The notes under the pieces were generated by a model. That model made no database searches, had not been told where the DNA came from, and saw nothing but the letters and a program-made list of their open reading frames with translations. From Haloarchaeobius sp. FL176 (lineage in GTDB: Archaea; Halobacteriota; Halobacteria; Halobacteriales; Natrialbaceae), in the NCBI RefSeq assembly GCF_024609245.1, contig NZ_JANJYH010000013.1, positions 1-64,000 of the forward strand: 64,000 bases of DNA, read 5' to 3'. The translations under genes and the position numbers were made by a program. Shown here piece by piece: positions 1-8,271 of the stretch (position 1 is its first letter; the number at the start of each line of letters is the position of its first letter).

Positions 1-509
<509 letters not shown>

Positions 510-715
510 GTCCCGTGCAGAGCACGGGGGTGGCGGAAATTGCTGTCGTGGTATGTGTGGTCGACGACGTCCGACCGGATGTCGCCGAACCACCAAGGCT
601 CGTATCAGATTCCATCGTGTACGGCGGACCGCAGGGGTGGAATCCTCATGGTTCGAGGCCACACCGGCTCCGGTGTGGCCCTGACGCCACCGGGGTGCGC
701 CCGGTGCGTCCTTCG
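510..715 (-). other. rRNA transcript leader with strong hairpins
   Basis: This is the stretch between the mature 16S 5' end and the proximal promoter. It holds three inverted repeats: 512-518/522-528 (7 bp, directly next to the mature 5' end), 657-667/670-680 (11 bp, perfect), and 683-694/700-710 (11 bp with one bulged C at 688). The last two would be among the first things transcribed. They are probably leader structures and part of the 16S processing stem; the matching 3' half lies outside the window. No protein gene is supported here. Confidence 0.65.
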
Positions 716-733
716 CATTAGTAACGAGTGGAG

Positions 734-860
734 GGTAAATATAAAAGGCCTACGAATCGACCGCCGCCTGCTACGGGTTATCATCGCCTGCAGGCGGCGA
801 CTTCGTTGGATATATACGGCTACATACTCCGTTCCGGCTAACCACCCGCATCGGATAATC
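734..860 (-). promoter_or_regulatory. Tandem rRNA operon promoters
   Basis: On the minus strand a TATA element TTTTATATTTA lies at about 736-746, which puts the start near 712-715 in the sequence AATGCGAAGG. This resembles haloarchaeal rRNA starts. A second TATA element (GTATATATCC) lies at 809-818. A third, weaker candidate (GATTATCC) is near 852-859. Between the first two sits a perfect 10-bp inverted repeat (762-771/790-799). Multiple stacked promoters are usual for haloarchaeal rRNA operons. Confidence 0.7.
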
Positions 861-879
861 TCGTGGCCGCTCTCGCGAA

Positions 880-1311
880 CCGCCGATGCCGGGCGCTCGG
901 CGTCGAGACGCCCGTGAATCGACTTGCTCGACTGCTGGGGTTCGGGGCCGTACTCCGACTGTCTGGCCTGCCTGTCGTCGTACAGCAACCTGCAGGCTTC
1001 GGTCGCGTAGCCGTTGCCCTGCTGCTCAGAGGGGATATGGACGGCCTCGTCCGCCAGGACGGCGGGCCGCTAGACTTCTTCAGCGTGACCGTGCTGACGT
1101 ACTCACCGTCGAGGCAGACCGTCAGGCCGTGGGTGTGGTCCCGGCGGAAGAGATCGAGTAACCCCTCGGTGTCGTGCCCGTCGAACGGTTCGGGTGGCCC
1201 ACCGGAACGGACGCGGAACTCGGGGGCGTTGCGGGTCCACTGGAGGTGCTCGCTGTCTTCGAGCGTTCTGAGTTCGACGCGGTCGGCGCGGAGAAACGGT
1301 TCGCCGGGCAT
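880..1311 (-). pseudogene. Decayed GNAT-type N-acetyltransferase
   Basis: From ATG at 1311 the minus strand reads like the start of a GNAT protein (MPGEPFLRADRVELRTLEDS), as far as EYVSTVTLKK. The frame then loses sense. In the next frame the GNAT acetyl-CoA-binding core resumes (PSEQQGNGYATEACRLLYDD, about 1000-1060) and then decays. The central part is therefore out of frame and shortened, and the C-terminus is gone. It lies between the rRNA promoter and an epimerase gene. The call rests on the QGNGYATEA-type motif and the typical N-terminus. Confidence 0.6.
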
Positions 1312-1349
1312 GCCCGGAGCATCAGCCGTCGAGGAGAGACAACCAGTAG

Positions 1350-2294
1350 TCAGTCCGCCTGCTCGGCGCGCAGTTCGCCGACGAGCTGGCGGGTCGCCTC
1401 GCGGACGCAGTCGTCGCTGGAGCGGGGCGGCTCCCAGCCGAGCGCGGAGAGCTTCTCGATGGAGAGGCGCATCTTCGGCACGTCGCCGGTCCAGCCGCGG
1501 TCGCCGCCGGTGAACTCGTAGTCGGGGTCGAGCCCCATCTCGTCGGCCACGATGTCCGCGATGGCCGTGACGGAGGTCGTGGTTCGCGTCCCGAGGTTGT
1601 AGATGTTGAACTCGGCGTCGGCGTGCTCGACGACGTGGCACATCGCGTCGACGCAGTCCTCGACGTGGAGGTAGGACTTCTCCTGACGACCGTCGCCGAG
1701 GATGGTCAGCGTCTCGGGGTCGTCGAGCAGTTTCTCGATGAAGTCGGGGACGACGTTGCCGCGCTGGTTCGGCCCGACGATGTTGGCGAACCGGTAGCAC
1801 CAGATCTGCATGCCGTAGGAGTGCGCGTACGTCGACAGCAGGCCCTCGTCGGCGAGCTTCGAGGAGCCGTAGATGCTGATGGGTTCGAGCGGCGCGTAGT
1901 CCTCCGGCGTCGGCATCGGGGCTTCGCCGTAGACGGTGGAGGAGGAGGTGAAGGCCAGCTTGTCGACACCGACCTCGTCCATCCGTTCGAGGACGTTGTA
2001 GGTCATCTCGGTGTTCTCCTCGAACAGCCGGCGGTCGTCGTCGTAGTTCGTGTCCGTGTACGCCGCGAAGTGGAAGACGATATCCACGTCTTCGGTGATG
2101 ACGTCGGCGACGTCGTCGGGGTCGGTCACGTCGCGCTGTCGGAACTCGACAGCCTGGGGGACACGTTCGCGCGAGCCCTTCGAGAGGTCGTCGACGGCGA
2201 CGACGTGGTTGTCGTCACAGAGCTCGGCGGCGAGATGCGAGCCGACCAGTCCGGCCGCGCCCGTGATGACGACGTGCCTGTCGGTGAGGTCCAT
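1350..2294 (-). CDS. NAD-dependent epimerase/dehydratase (GalE-like)
   Basis: This is a 314-residue extended short-chain dehydrogenase. The N-terminus has the Rossmann motif GAAGLVGSH, an acidic residue ends beta2 (VVAVDDLS), and the catalytic set is present: TSSSTVYG (Ser/Thr) and YGSSK (Tyr, Lys). Such enzymes epimerise or dehydrate nucleotide sugars such as UDP-glucose/galactose in surface glycan synthesis. Length and motifs are complete, so it should be active, but the sugar cannot be told from sequence. The next gene upstream (2363-3253) has the same orientation with a 68-bp gap, so co-transcription is possible. Confidence 0.85.
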   Translation of the reverse strand: MDLTDRHVVITGAAGLVGSHLAAELCDDNHVVAVDDLSKGSRERVPQAVEFRQRDVTDPDDVADVITEDVDIVFHFAAYTDTNYDDDRRLFEENTEMTYNVLERMDEVGVDKLAFTSSSTVYGEAPMPTPEDYAPLEPISIYGSSKLADEGLLSTYAHSYGMQIWCYRFANIVGPNQRGNVVPDFIEKLLDDPETLTILGDGRQEKSYLHVEDCVDAMCHVVEHADAEFNIYNLGTRTTTSVTAIADIVADEMGLDPDYEFTGGDRGWTGDVPKMRLSIEKLSALGWEPPRSSDDCVREATRQLVGELRAEQAD

Positions 2295-2362
2295 GTCCTC
2301 GGGTGTGCGAGGATTGGGGAAGTGTGTTCTGGTCTCCGGCAGGCGCCCGCGTGCACGGGGGG

Positions 2363-3253
2363 TTACTTGAGAAGGGTCTCGCTGAGCTCCCAGAGCGCCC
2401 GTGCCAGCTCGTCGTCCCGTGCCGCAGACGAGGGTGTCGTCGGCTCGCAGTCGCTGAAGTACGCGCCCGAGGCCTCGTACTCGCCGGCCGCGAGGAAGAC
2501 GCTGGTCGCTGCGGCCGAGCGCGAGCTGTCGGCGACGCGTTCGAGGACGGGCCGTGGAAGGACGGAGAGCAGGCCGACGGCGGCCCGAACCCGCAGCGAG
2601 GCGTCGCGCCAGAGGCCACTGCCGGGGACGAGGCCCGGATGACAGCTGTTCGCGAGCAGGTCGGGCTCTCGGCGTGCGAGTTCGCGAGTGAACAGGACGT
2701 TCGCCAGCTTCGACCGGGCGTACGCCTGCAGCCCGTCGTAGTCGTCGACGGACGTGACTGCCTCGCGGGTGAGGTCGCTCGTGTCGGCCCGGGAGTGGAC
2801 GGCGCTGGCGACCGTGACCACACGCGCGTCCTCGGCGAACGTGCCCGACTCCGAGAGCGCACGGGTCAGCGCGAACGGCGCGAGGTGGTTCACCCGGAAC
2901 GTCAGTTCGACGCCGTCGCTGAGCGTTGGCTCGTCGACGTACGCGCCGGCGTTGTTCACGAGCACGTCGAGGCGGTCGGTGTGGTCACCGACGGCGGCAG
3001 CGAGATCGACGGGTGACTCGGGGTTCGCGAAGTCGGCCCCGAAGAACACCGAGTCCGCCCCGAGGTCGTCGAGGGCCGTCGCGACCGCACGCCCCGCCTC
3101 GCGGTCCCGTCCGTGGACGAACACTCTCGCGCCCAGGCGGGCGAGCGCGAGCGCCGTCTCCCGGCCGACGCCGCTGGTCGCGCCGGTCACGAGGACCGTT
3201 CGACCGGTGAGGTCGACGCCTTCGACGCCCGTGATGGCCGCAGGTCTGGTCAT
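2363..3253 (-). CDS. Short-chain dehydrogenase/reductase
   Basis: A 296-residue classical SDR. Residues 19-28 carry the cofactor motif TGATSGVGRE, Arg in VHGRDREAG favours NADP(H), NNAG lies near residue 98, and the catalytic Tyr-Lys is YARSK. It resembles the retinol dehydrogenase/WW-oxidoreductase-like SDRs common in haloarchaea, whose substrates are mostly unknown. ATG at 3253 gives a normal N-terminus with a short leader before the Rossmann fold. No specific pathway is shown by the neighbours. Confidence 0.85.
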   Translation of the reverse strand: MTRPAAITGVEGVDLTGRTVLVTGATSGVGRETALALARLGARVFVHGRDREAGRAVATALDDLGADSVFFGADFANPESPVDLAAAVGDHTDRLDVLVNNAGAYVDEPTLSDGVELTFRVNHLAPFALTRALSESGTFAEDARVVTVASAVHSRADTSDLTREAVTSVDDYDGLQAYARSKLANVLFTRELARREPDLLANSCHPGLVPGSGLWRDASLRVRAAVGLLSVLPRPVLERVADSSRSAAATSVFLAAGEYEASGAYFSDCEPTTPSSAARDDELARALWELSETLLK

Positions 3254-3525
3254 GCGCGTCGTTGGGCCGGCGGCGAGAAAAGCGTGACCGTGCCTGCGAC
3301 GCCCTCTCCGTCGCCGCCGTGGTCCCGGGAGTAGTGGACTTCCCGTTCGGCCAGCCCGGCAGACGGTACTGCTCCGAGTGGACAGTCACCGCGGGACCTT
3401 TCTGGTTCGCACGTCATCGCCCGCAGACTCTTCACCGGGGCCCTCTTCGGAGTGTAAGCCGACTGGACTCTCCCTGACCTGCGGAAAGCGAAACCCCCTA
3501 ACGAGCGACCGGCGTAGCCGGCTGT

Positions 3526-4116
3526 ATGCAGGGAGAACCCGAAGTGGCCGTCCTCCGCCTGGCCCACCGGCCGGGCCGGGACGACCGGATGACGACCCAC
3601 GTCGGCCTCACCGCCCGTGCGCTCGGCGCGGACCGCGTCGTCTACCCCGACAACGCTAGCCAGTCCCAGCAGACGGTCGCGGACATCACCGGCCGGTTCG
3701 GCGGTCCGTTCGAGGTCGAACTCACCGACTCGCCGGCCGCCACCGTCCGGCACTGGGACGGCGTCGTGGTGCACCTGACGATGTACGGCGAGCGCGTCCA
3801 GGACGTCGAAGGTGAGATCCGCGAGGCTCGCAGCGACGCGCCGCTGCTGGTCGTCGTCGGTTCGGAGAAGGTCCCCTTCGACGTGTACGAGCACGCGGAC
3901 TACAACGTCGGGGTGACGAACCAGCCGCACTCCGAGGTCGCCGGCCTCGCAGTGTTCCTCGATAGACTGTTCGAGGGACGCGAACTCGACAGCGACTGGA
4001 GCGATGCCGACCGGCGCGTCGTCCCGATGGAGACCGGCAAGCGCGTCGTCCCCACGGACGATGACTCGACCACGGACGATGACTCGACGGCGTCGCCCGA
4101 CGACGCGTCCGACTGA
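3526..4116 (+). CDS. trm56: tRNA (cytidine(56)-2'-O)-methyltransferase
   Basis: A 196-residue SPOUT-fold methyltransferase that 2'-O-methylates C56 in the T-loop of archaeal tRNAs using S-adenosylmethionine. The N-terminus (VAVLRLAHRPGRDDRMTTHV) and the C-terminal knot region (LLVVVGSEKVPFDVYEHADY, followed by NVGVTNQPHSEVA) are typical of aTrm56. The C-terminal tail is Asp-rich low complexity with a short repeat (TDDDSTTDDDST), a haloarchaeal extension. The gene stands alone. A CCGGCGTAGCCGG inverted repeat lies just before the ATG. Confidence 0.9.
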   Translation: MQGEPEVAVLRLAHRPGRDDRMTTHVGLTARALGADRVVYPDNASQSQQTVADITGRFGGPFEVELTDSPAATVRHWDGVVVHLTMYGERVQDVEGEIREARSDAPLLVVVGSEKVPFDVYEHADYNVGVTNQPHSEVAGLAVFLDRLFEGRELDSDWSDADRRVVPMETGKRVVPTDDDSTTDDDSTASPDDASD

Positions 4117-4242
4117 GAACCTTCCCGGCCGTCGTAAACGTCTTCGGCCGAAAGTACTCCATCGGACGGGCCCACGGTCGAACTGTCCGCCATGGGTGAG
4201 CCACCGCTGGCTCGATCTTCCTTCTCCTCGATGCCTGCTCAC

Positions 4243-4254
4243 CGAACACGTTCG
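4243..4254. promoter_or_regulatory. CGAA-N4-TTCG operator before the heme-copper-oxidase-like gene
   Basis: CGAACACGTTCG, an exact 12-bp palindrome 39 bp before the chosen ATG of the next gene. It has the same form as eight other exact sites in 4.2-16.5 kb. As I recall, a CGAA-N4-TTCG element upstream of TATA boxes was described for nar and nirK promoters under the regulator NarO in Haloferax volcanii. No clear TATA box follows here. Confidence 0.7.
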
Positions 4255-4292
4255 TGAAACGACCCACGGAGCGCGACGGCGTAGCGACCGAC

Positions 4293-5627
4293 ATGAGCAC
4301 GATTCCGGGGGATATCGACACGGACAGTCAGCCACCGATGGCGGTTCCGCTCCGGCACTTCGTCGTCGGGTTCGGCTTCCTCGTCGTCGCGGCGGTCCTG
4401 CGGGTCGCCATCGCGGTCGACGCGATGGGCGTCGCGGACCCAGCTCCCGGTCTCGCCCCCCTCGCGCACGTCCACCTGCTGCTCGTCGGCTGGGTCTGTC
4501 TCACCATTGCCGGGGCAATGACGCAGTTCGTCCCGGTCTGGTCGGGGGTCGCCCTGCACTCCAGACGGCTCGCGGTCGTCCAGCTCTGGCTGCTCGCACT
4601 CGGCGTCACAGGGCTGGTCGCCGCGATGCTCGCCGGCCGCCTCGCACTCCTCCCGGTCGCCGGTGCCGTACTGGCGCTCGGCTTCTGGACGTTCGCTTAC
4701 AACGTCGGTCGGACCCTGCTTGCGGCCCGTCCGCTCGACGTGACCGAGCGACACTTCCTGCTCGCGATCGGGTACTTCGTGCTCGTCACCGTCCTCGGTA
4801 TCGTCCTGGCACTCGATTTTACCCGGGCGCTGCTCGGGGTCGAGACGGTCCCCAGGGCCCAGATGGTCGGGGCCCACGCCACGCTCGCAGTCTTCGGCGC
4901 GGTGCTGACCACGGTGTTCGGCGCGCTATATCAGCTCACGACGATGTTCACGCAGACCGAGCTGGACCGCCTCGACCGCGCGCTCGCCACCTTCGAGACG
5001 GTGGTCTTTCCGGTCGGTGTCCTCGCACTTGCGGCCGGGCGGCTCACCGCGAACACCTCGGTAGCCCGGGCCGGCGGTCTGCTCGTCGTCGCCAGCGTCG
5101 CCACGGTCGGCGTCGTCCTCGCCCGGCGACTCCACGCCGCACGCGTGCCCCGCACACCGATGCTCTCCCGGTACGCCGTCGCCGCGGTCGGGATGGCCGG
5201 CTGGGCCGTCGCGACGCTTCCGCGGTGGCTCCGGAGCCCGCTCGCCTTCGACGCACGGTTCGGCGCGAGCCTCGAGTCCCTCGCACTGTTCGTCGTCGGC
5301 TTCGTCGTACTCGGGACGCTGTACCACGTCGTCCCGTTCGTCGTCTGGGTCCACCGCTACGCCGACCGGCTCGGCTACGAGCCGGTCCCGATGATCGACG
5401 ACCTGTACGAGGACCGGATTGCGACGGTCGACCTCGTCGCGACTGCCGCCGGGGCCGCCTGCCTCGTCGCCGCGGACTGGCCGCTAGCCCCCGCGTGGCT
5501 CGACCTCGCAGGGAGCGGCCTGTTCCTTCTGGGTGTCCTGCTCTGCAGCGCGAACCTGCTTCAGGTCGTCCGTGTCCACGGCGACGGCGTCGTCCCGACG
5601 CTCGTCGGCACCACTCCGGGCGACTGA
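4293..5627 (+). CDS. Heme-copper-oxidase subunit I-like membrane protein of the denitrification locus
   Basis: A 444-residue polytopic membrane protein with about 12 hydrophobic segments. Conserved His positions look like those of cytochrome oxidase/NorB subunit I: LAHVHLLLVGW near residue 53, GAHATLAVFGAVL near residue 192, and LYHVVPFVVW near residue 344. The last is followed by MIDDLYEDR, a signature of small NorB/CcoN-like proteins found with nitrite and NO reductases. Function is unproven; NO or nitrite handling is an inference. A GTG at 4254 would extend the frame but lies inside the operator palindrome, so ATG 4293 is preferred. Confidence 0.6.
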   Translation: MSTIPGDIDTDSQPPMAVPLRHFVVGFGFLVVAAVLRVAIAVDAMGVADPAPGLAPLAHVHLLLVGWVCLTIAGAMTQFVPVWSGVALHSRRLAVVQLWLLALGVTGLVAAMLAGRLALLPVAGAVLALGFWTFAYNVGRTLLAARPLDVTERHFLLAIGYFVLVTVLGIVLALDFTRALLGVETVPRAQMVGAHATLAVFGAVLTTVFGALYQLTTMFTQTELDRLDRALATFETVVFPVGVLALAAGRLTANTSVARAGGLLVVASVATVGVVLARRLHAARVPRTPMLSRYAVAAVGMAGWAVATLPRWLRSPLAFDARFGASLESLALFVVGFVVLGTLYHVVPFVVWVHRYADRLGYEPVPMIDDLYEDRIATVDLVATAAGAACLVAADWPLAPAWLDLAGSGLFLLGVLLCSANLLQVVRVHGDGVVPTLVGTTPGD

Positions 5628-5633
5628 GCTGGG

Positions 5634-5645
5634 CGAACATGTACG
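5634..5645. promoter_or_regulatory. Imperfect CGAA-N4-TTCG-type site before the cupin gene
   Basis: CGAACATGTACG differs from the consensus palindrome at one position (TACG for TTCG). It lies 41 bp before the cupin start and just after the stop of the preceding membrane-protein gene. Spacing is like that of the exact sites, so it may be a weak operator. Confidence 0.4.
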
Positions 5646-5685
5646 GGCGAAGCGGGATTGGTCCGGGGCAAGAACGTCGAGGCGC

Positions 5686-5973
5686 ATGACCGACGTCGTC
5701 TCCATCCCCGAACTGACCGACGCCCCACACGCGACCGTCTTCCAGACAGAGCCGAAGGTCGTCCGTCTCGCGCTCGAGGCCGATCAGCGGCTCCCCGCAC
5801 ATCGGCACCCCGACGAGGTCGTGCTCTTCCACGTCATCGACGGCGCGGTCGACCTCTCACTGGGCGACGAGGTACTCGAGCTCGGAGCCGGCGACCTCGC
5901 CCGGTTCGACGGCGACGTGGACATCTCTCCGCACGCGCGAGAGGCAAGCACCGTCCTCGTCACGTTCGTCTGA
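5686..5973 (+). CDS. Small cupin-domain protein
   Basis: A 95-residue single-domain cupin. The metal-binding motif PAHRHPDEVVLFHVIDG (His-x-His ... Glu) and the second motif GAGDLARFDGDVDISPHAREA are visible, so a mononuclear metal site is likely. It lies in the denitrification locus behind a near-consensus operator. Haloarchaeal cupins of this size are small enzymes or sensors of unknown substrate; no catalytic role can be assigned. The ATG at 5686 gives a compact N-terminus. Confidence 0.7.
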   Translation: MTDVVSIPELTDAPHATVFQTEPKVVRLALEADQRLPAHRHPDEVVLFHVIDGAVDLSLGDEVLELGAGDLARFDGDVDISPHAREASTVLVTFV

Positions 5974-6098
5974 CCGGGGCGGCCCACGGTTTTTATCTCA
6001 TCCCGCAGCCAGGCTCGGCGTGACCTGAGATCGGTCCGACGGCGGGCAGCGGGTGTGCACCACGTCGCCGTCGGCAGCGAGAGTGATGCCTGTTCGCC

Positions 6099-6665
6099 TC
6101 AGAACGGAGTGTCAGACGACCGGTCGGCGCCGCGGTCCGGTGACGGCCCCCCGCCGACCGTCGACGGCTCCGGAATCGCTCCGGTCTCCTCGAACGATGC
6201 CTCCAGTTCGACCACCGCGTCGTTGATGACGCCGCTCTCGTTGTGCATCGGCGCCACCCGGACCCGCACGAGGTCGAACGTGTGCTGGTCTGCCAGCCCG
6301 TTCCACGCGCGGAACGAGGCGACGACGAGCGAGTTGCTCTGCGGGCAGAACGGCGTCGTGGGCGTGAACTCCGCCCGGAGAACCCGCCGACTGGCTCCCG
6401 ATTCGACCGCGTAGCGGTAGCCGGCATCGGGGTGCCGCTGGTCGCGGTTCAGCCGCGCGAGGTTGTAGCCGAACGTCGCGTCGTAGACGCCACGCTCCTC
6501 GAACAGCGTCGCGGCCGTCCCGTGGACGGCACAGTGCTCGCTCCCCGTCAGCAGGTCATGGTCGGTCAGGAACGGTCCCGGCTCGGGGAGGTGTTCGGGG
6601 ACGAACGTCCCGGCGTCGTCGAAGGATGCGTCGCCCCCACCGAACGGCGATGTGAAACTCTGCAT
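6099..6665 (-). CDS. DUF59/MIP18-like protein of the denitrification locus
   Basis: 188 residues. The C-terminal half carries LRAEFTPTTPFCPQSNSLVV, then a stretch ending VRVAPMHNESGVINDAVVEL. This parallels the TPT-x-PHCS-x-AT and later elements of the DUF59/MIP18 (CIA2, SufT) family, which help deliver Fe-S clusters; the single reactive Cys is kept. The N-terminal half (SEHCAVHGTAATLFEERGVY) is not recognised. ATG 6665 is chosen because the longer frame would run through the CGAT-N4-TTCG site at 6704-6715. A role in metal-cofactor assembly for denitrification is an inference. Confidence 0.5.
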   Translation of the reverse strand: MQSFTSPFGGGDASFDDAGTFVPEHLPEPGPFLTDHDLLTGSEHCAVHGTAATLFEERGVYDATFGYNLARLNRDQRHPDAGYRYAVESGASRRVLRAEFTPTTPFCPQSNSLVVASFRAWNGLADQHTFDLVRVRVAPMHNESGVINDAVVELEASFEETGAIPEPSTVGGGPSPDRGADRSSDTPF

Positions 6666-6703
6666 AGCTGTCCCTTTGGTCTCCCGCCTCCAGCCACTGT
6701 CCC

Positions 6704-6715
6704 CGATTATGTTCG
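6704..6715. promoter_or_regulatory. Near-consensus CGAA-N4-TTCG site before the DUF59-like gene
   Basis: CGATTATGTTCG, one mismatch from the palindrome, 39 bp upstream of the minus-strand start at 6665. Position relative to the start matches that of the exact sites in this locus. Confidence 0.4.
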
Positions 6716-6860
6716 CCCGGTCACCTCGCTCCGGCGAATCGCCGAAAGAGCGAGGATGGGTCTCACAGGCCAGTGGCATGTCCGAACAGCGACCGCGTTT
6801 GACGCTGGGCGTCCGTGGACGTGGCCCGGCCAGTCGGCGGATCGACGACGAGCGACACGT

Positions 6861-7148
6861 TTACTCGGAGAACAGGACCGTCACCACCGTCGGGTCGAGG
6901 TCTTCGTCGGTCTCACCACACGTCCGTCCGCGCGCGACCGCGACAGGACAGTCGACCAGTCGCCGCCGGAGGCGTGCCGCCAGCCGCGCCACCGCCTGCT
7001 GTCGTTCCACGGTCAGGTCACCGTTGGCGGCCAGCTGCGAGCACGCCTTCTCGACAGCTTCGCGCTGGACGTGTCTGGCGCGCTGTTCGGCATCTGTCGG
7101 GTTCTCCGGAGCGTCCTCGTGGTCCATTCTGGGCCGTGTCGTCGTCAT
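6861..7148 (-). CDS. Stand-alone glutamyl-tRNA reductase C-terminal-domain-like protein
   Basis: 95 residues. KACSQLAANGDLTVERQQAV, then ARLAARLRRRLVDCPV and PTVVTVLFSE, follow the pattern of the dimerisation domain at the C-terminus of archaeal HemA (glutamyl-tRNA reductase), here without any catalytic or NADPH domain. The ATG at 7148 overlaps the stop of the radical SAM gene by 4 nt (ATGA), so the two are translationally coupled. In this setting it could be a docking or regulatory piece linking the radical SAM enzyme to tetrapyrrole supply; this is inference. Confidence 0.55.
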   Translation of the reverse strand: MTTTRPRMDHEDAPENPTDAEQRARHVQREAVEKACSQLAANGDLTVERQQAVARLAARLRRRLVDCPVAVARGRTCGETDEDLDPTVVTVLFSE

Positions 7149-8269
7149 CCGCGAGTCGGCTCCGGCATCGGTCCGTCGTATTCGTCGGGCACGTACGGAC
7201 AGAGTGGGTCGCTCTCCAGGGGGTCGCCCGTGTGGGCGTACGCTCGGGAGCGACTGCCGCCACAGACGGCCCGGAACTCGCACGCGCTACACTTCCCGCG
7301 GAGCGCGTCGGCGTTCCGGAGTCGTTCGAAGAGCGGCGCGTTCCGGTAGATGTCGACGATGCGCTCGTCACGGACGTTGCCCGCCGGCTCGGACAGGAAC
7401 CCGGAGGGATACACCTCGCCGACGTGACTGACGAACGCGAAGCCGTCGCCGGCAGTGATGCCGGTCCGGCGGCCGATACCGGCGGGTGGGCCGCCACCGC
7501 CGGGCGGCGAGCGGTCGCTGCCACCACCCGAGCGGCCACCAGTGCCGTCGCCCTGTTGCCGCTGGAGTCCGACCCGGCGGTACTGGGGTGCCTCGGTGGT
7601 CTTGACGCCGAAGTCGGCCTCCTCGCGCACGTCGTGGAGCCAGCCCATCACGCGGTCCGCCCGCTCGGGAGAGACGGGGTCGAGGAGCTGGCCACGCCCG
7701 ACGGGGACGAGGAAGAACACCGACCAGAGGACGGCTCCGAGTTCGTCGACCAGGTCACGGACGGCCGGGAGCTCCTCCACGGTGTCGGCACAGACCGTGG
7801 TGTTCACCTGAAGCGGAAGGCCGGCCTCGCGGGCCTGCCGCGCCGCGCGGACCGTCGACTCGAAGCTTCCCGACTCGCCACGGAACGCGTCGTGAGCATC
7901 GGCCGAACCGCCGTCGATGCTCAGTGCGAGCCGTCGGAGCCCGGCGTCCGCGAGGTCGTGGAGTCGGTCGTGGGTGAGCGAGCTGGTGCCACTGGGAGTC
8001 ATCGTCATCCGGAGACCCCGCTCGGTCCCGTAGTCGACGAGGTCGACCGCATCGTCGCGGGCGAGGGGGTCACCGCCTGAGAGCACGACGATCTGTCCGT
8101 CGGCGAACTCGCGGGCTTCGTCGAGGAGCCGTCTCCCCTCGGCCGTCGTCAGCTCGTCCGGATGCCGACGGGGCTGTGCGTCGGCGCGGCAGTGCTCACA
8201 GGCCAGCTCGCACGCCTGGGTCAGCTCCCAGACGAGCACGAAGGGCCGTTCGTCCGTGTCGACGTGCAT
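7145..8269 (-). CDS. Radical SAM/SPASM enzyme (NirJ/AhbD-like)
   Basis: 374 residues. The N-terminal radical SAM cluster motif is CELACEHC (residues 16-23), SAM-binding SGGDP lies near residue 64, and a C-terminal SPASM cluster region reads CSACEFRAVCGGSRSRAYAH followed by DPLC. This C-terminus is shared by heme-synthesis enzymes AhbC/AhbD/NirJ and by peptide-modifying rSAM/SPASM proteins. A Gly/Arg/Ser-rich insert (residues about 252-282) splits the middle. The middle gene of a three-gene operon, it starts 2 bp after the CGCGG gene. Either tetrapyrrole side-chain chemistry or modification of that small protein is possible. Confidence 0.85.
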   Translation of the reverse strand: MHVDTDERPFVLVWELTQACELACEHCRADAQPRRHPDELTTAEGRRLLDEAREFADGQIVVLSGGDPLARDDAVDLVDYGTERGLRMTMTPSGTSSLTHDRLHDLADAGLRRLALSIDGGSADAHDAFRGESGSFESTVRAARQAREAGLPLQVNTTVCADTVEELPAVRDLVDELGAVLWSVFFLVPVGRGQLLDPVSPERADRVMGWLHDVREEADFGVKTTEAPQYRRVGLQRQQGDGTGGRSGGGSDRSPPGGGGPPAGIGRRTGITAGDGFAFVSHVGEVYPSGFLSEPAGNVRDERIVDIYRNAPLFERLRNADALRGKCSACEFRAVCGGSRSRAYAHTGDPLESDPLCPYVPDEYDGPMPEPTRG

Positions 8270-8271
8270 GG

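Noticed and set aside
4254..4292. GTG start extending the HCO-like protein by 13 residues
   Set aside because: The GTG overlaps the last base of the operator palindrome, and the extension is not membrane- or signal-like.
4004..5689. 561-residue plus-strand open frame overlapping Trm56 and the HCO-like gene
   Set aside because: Arg/Pro-rich composition typical of shadow frames in GC-rich DNA; the overlapping frames have real families.
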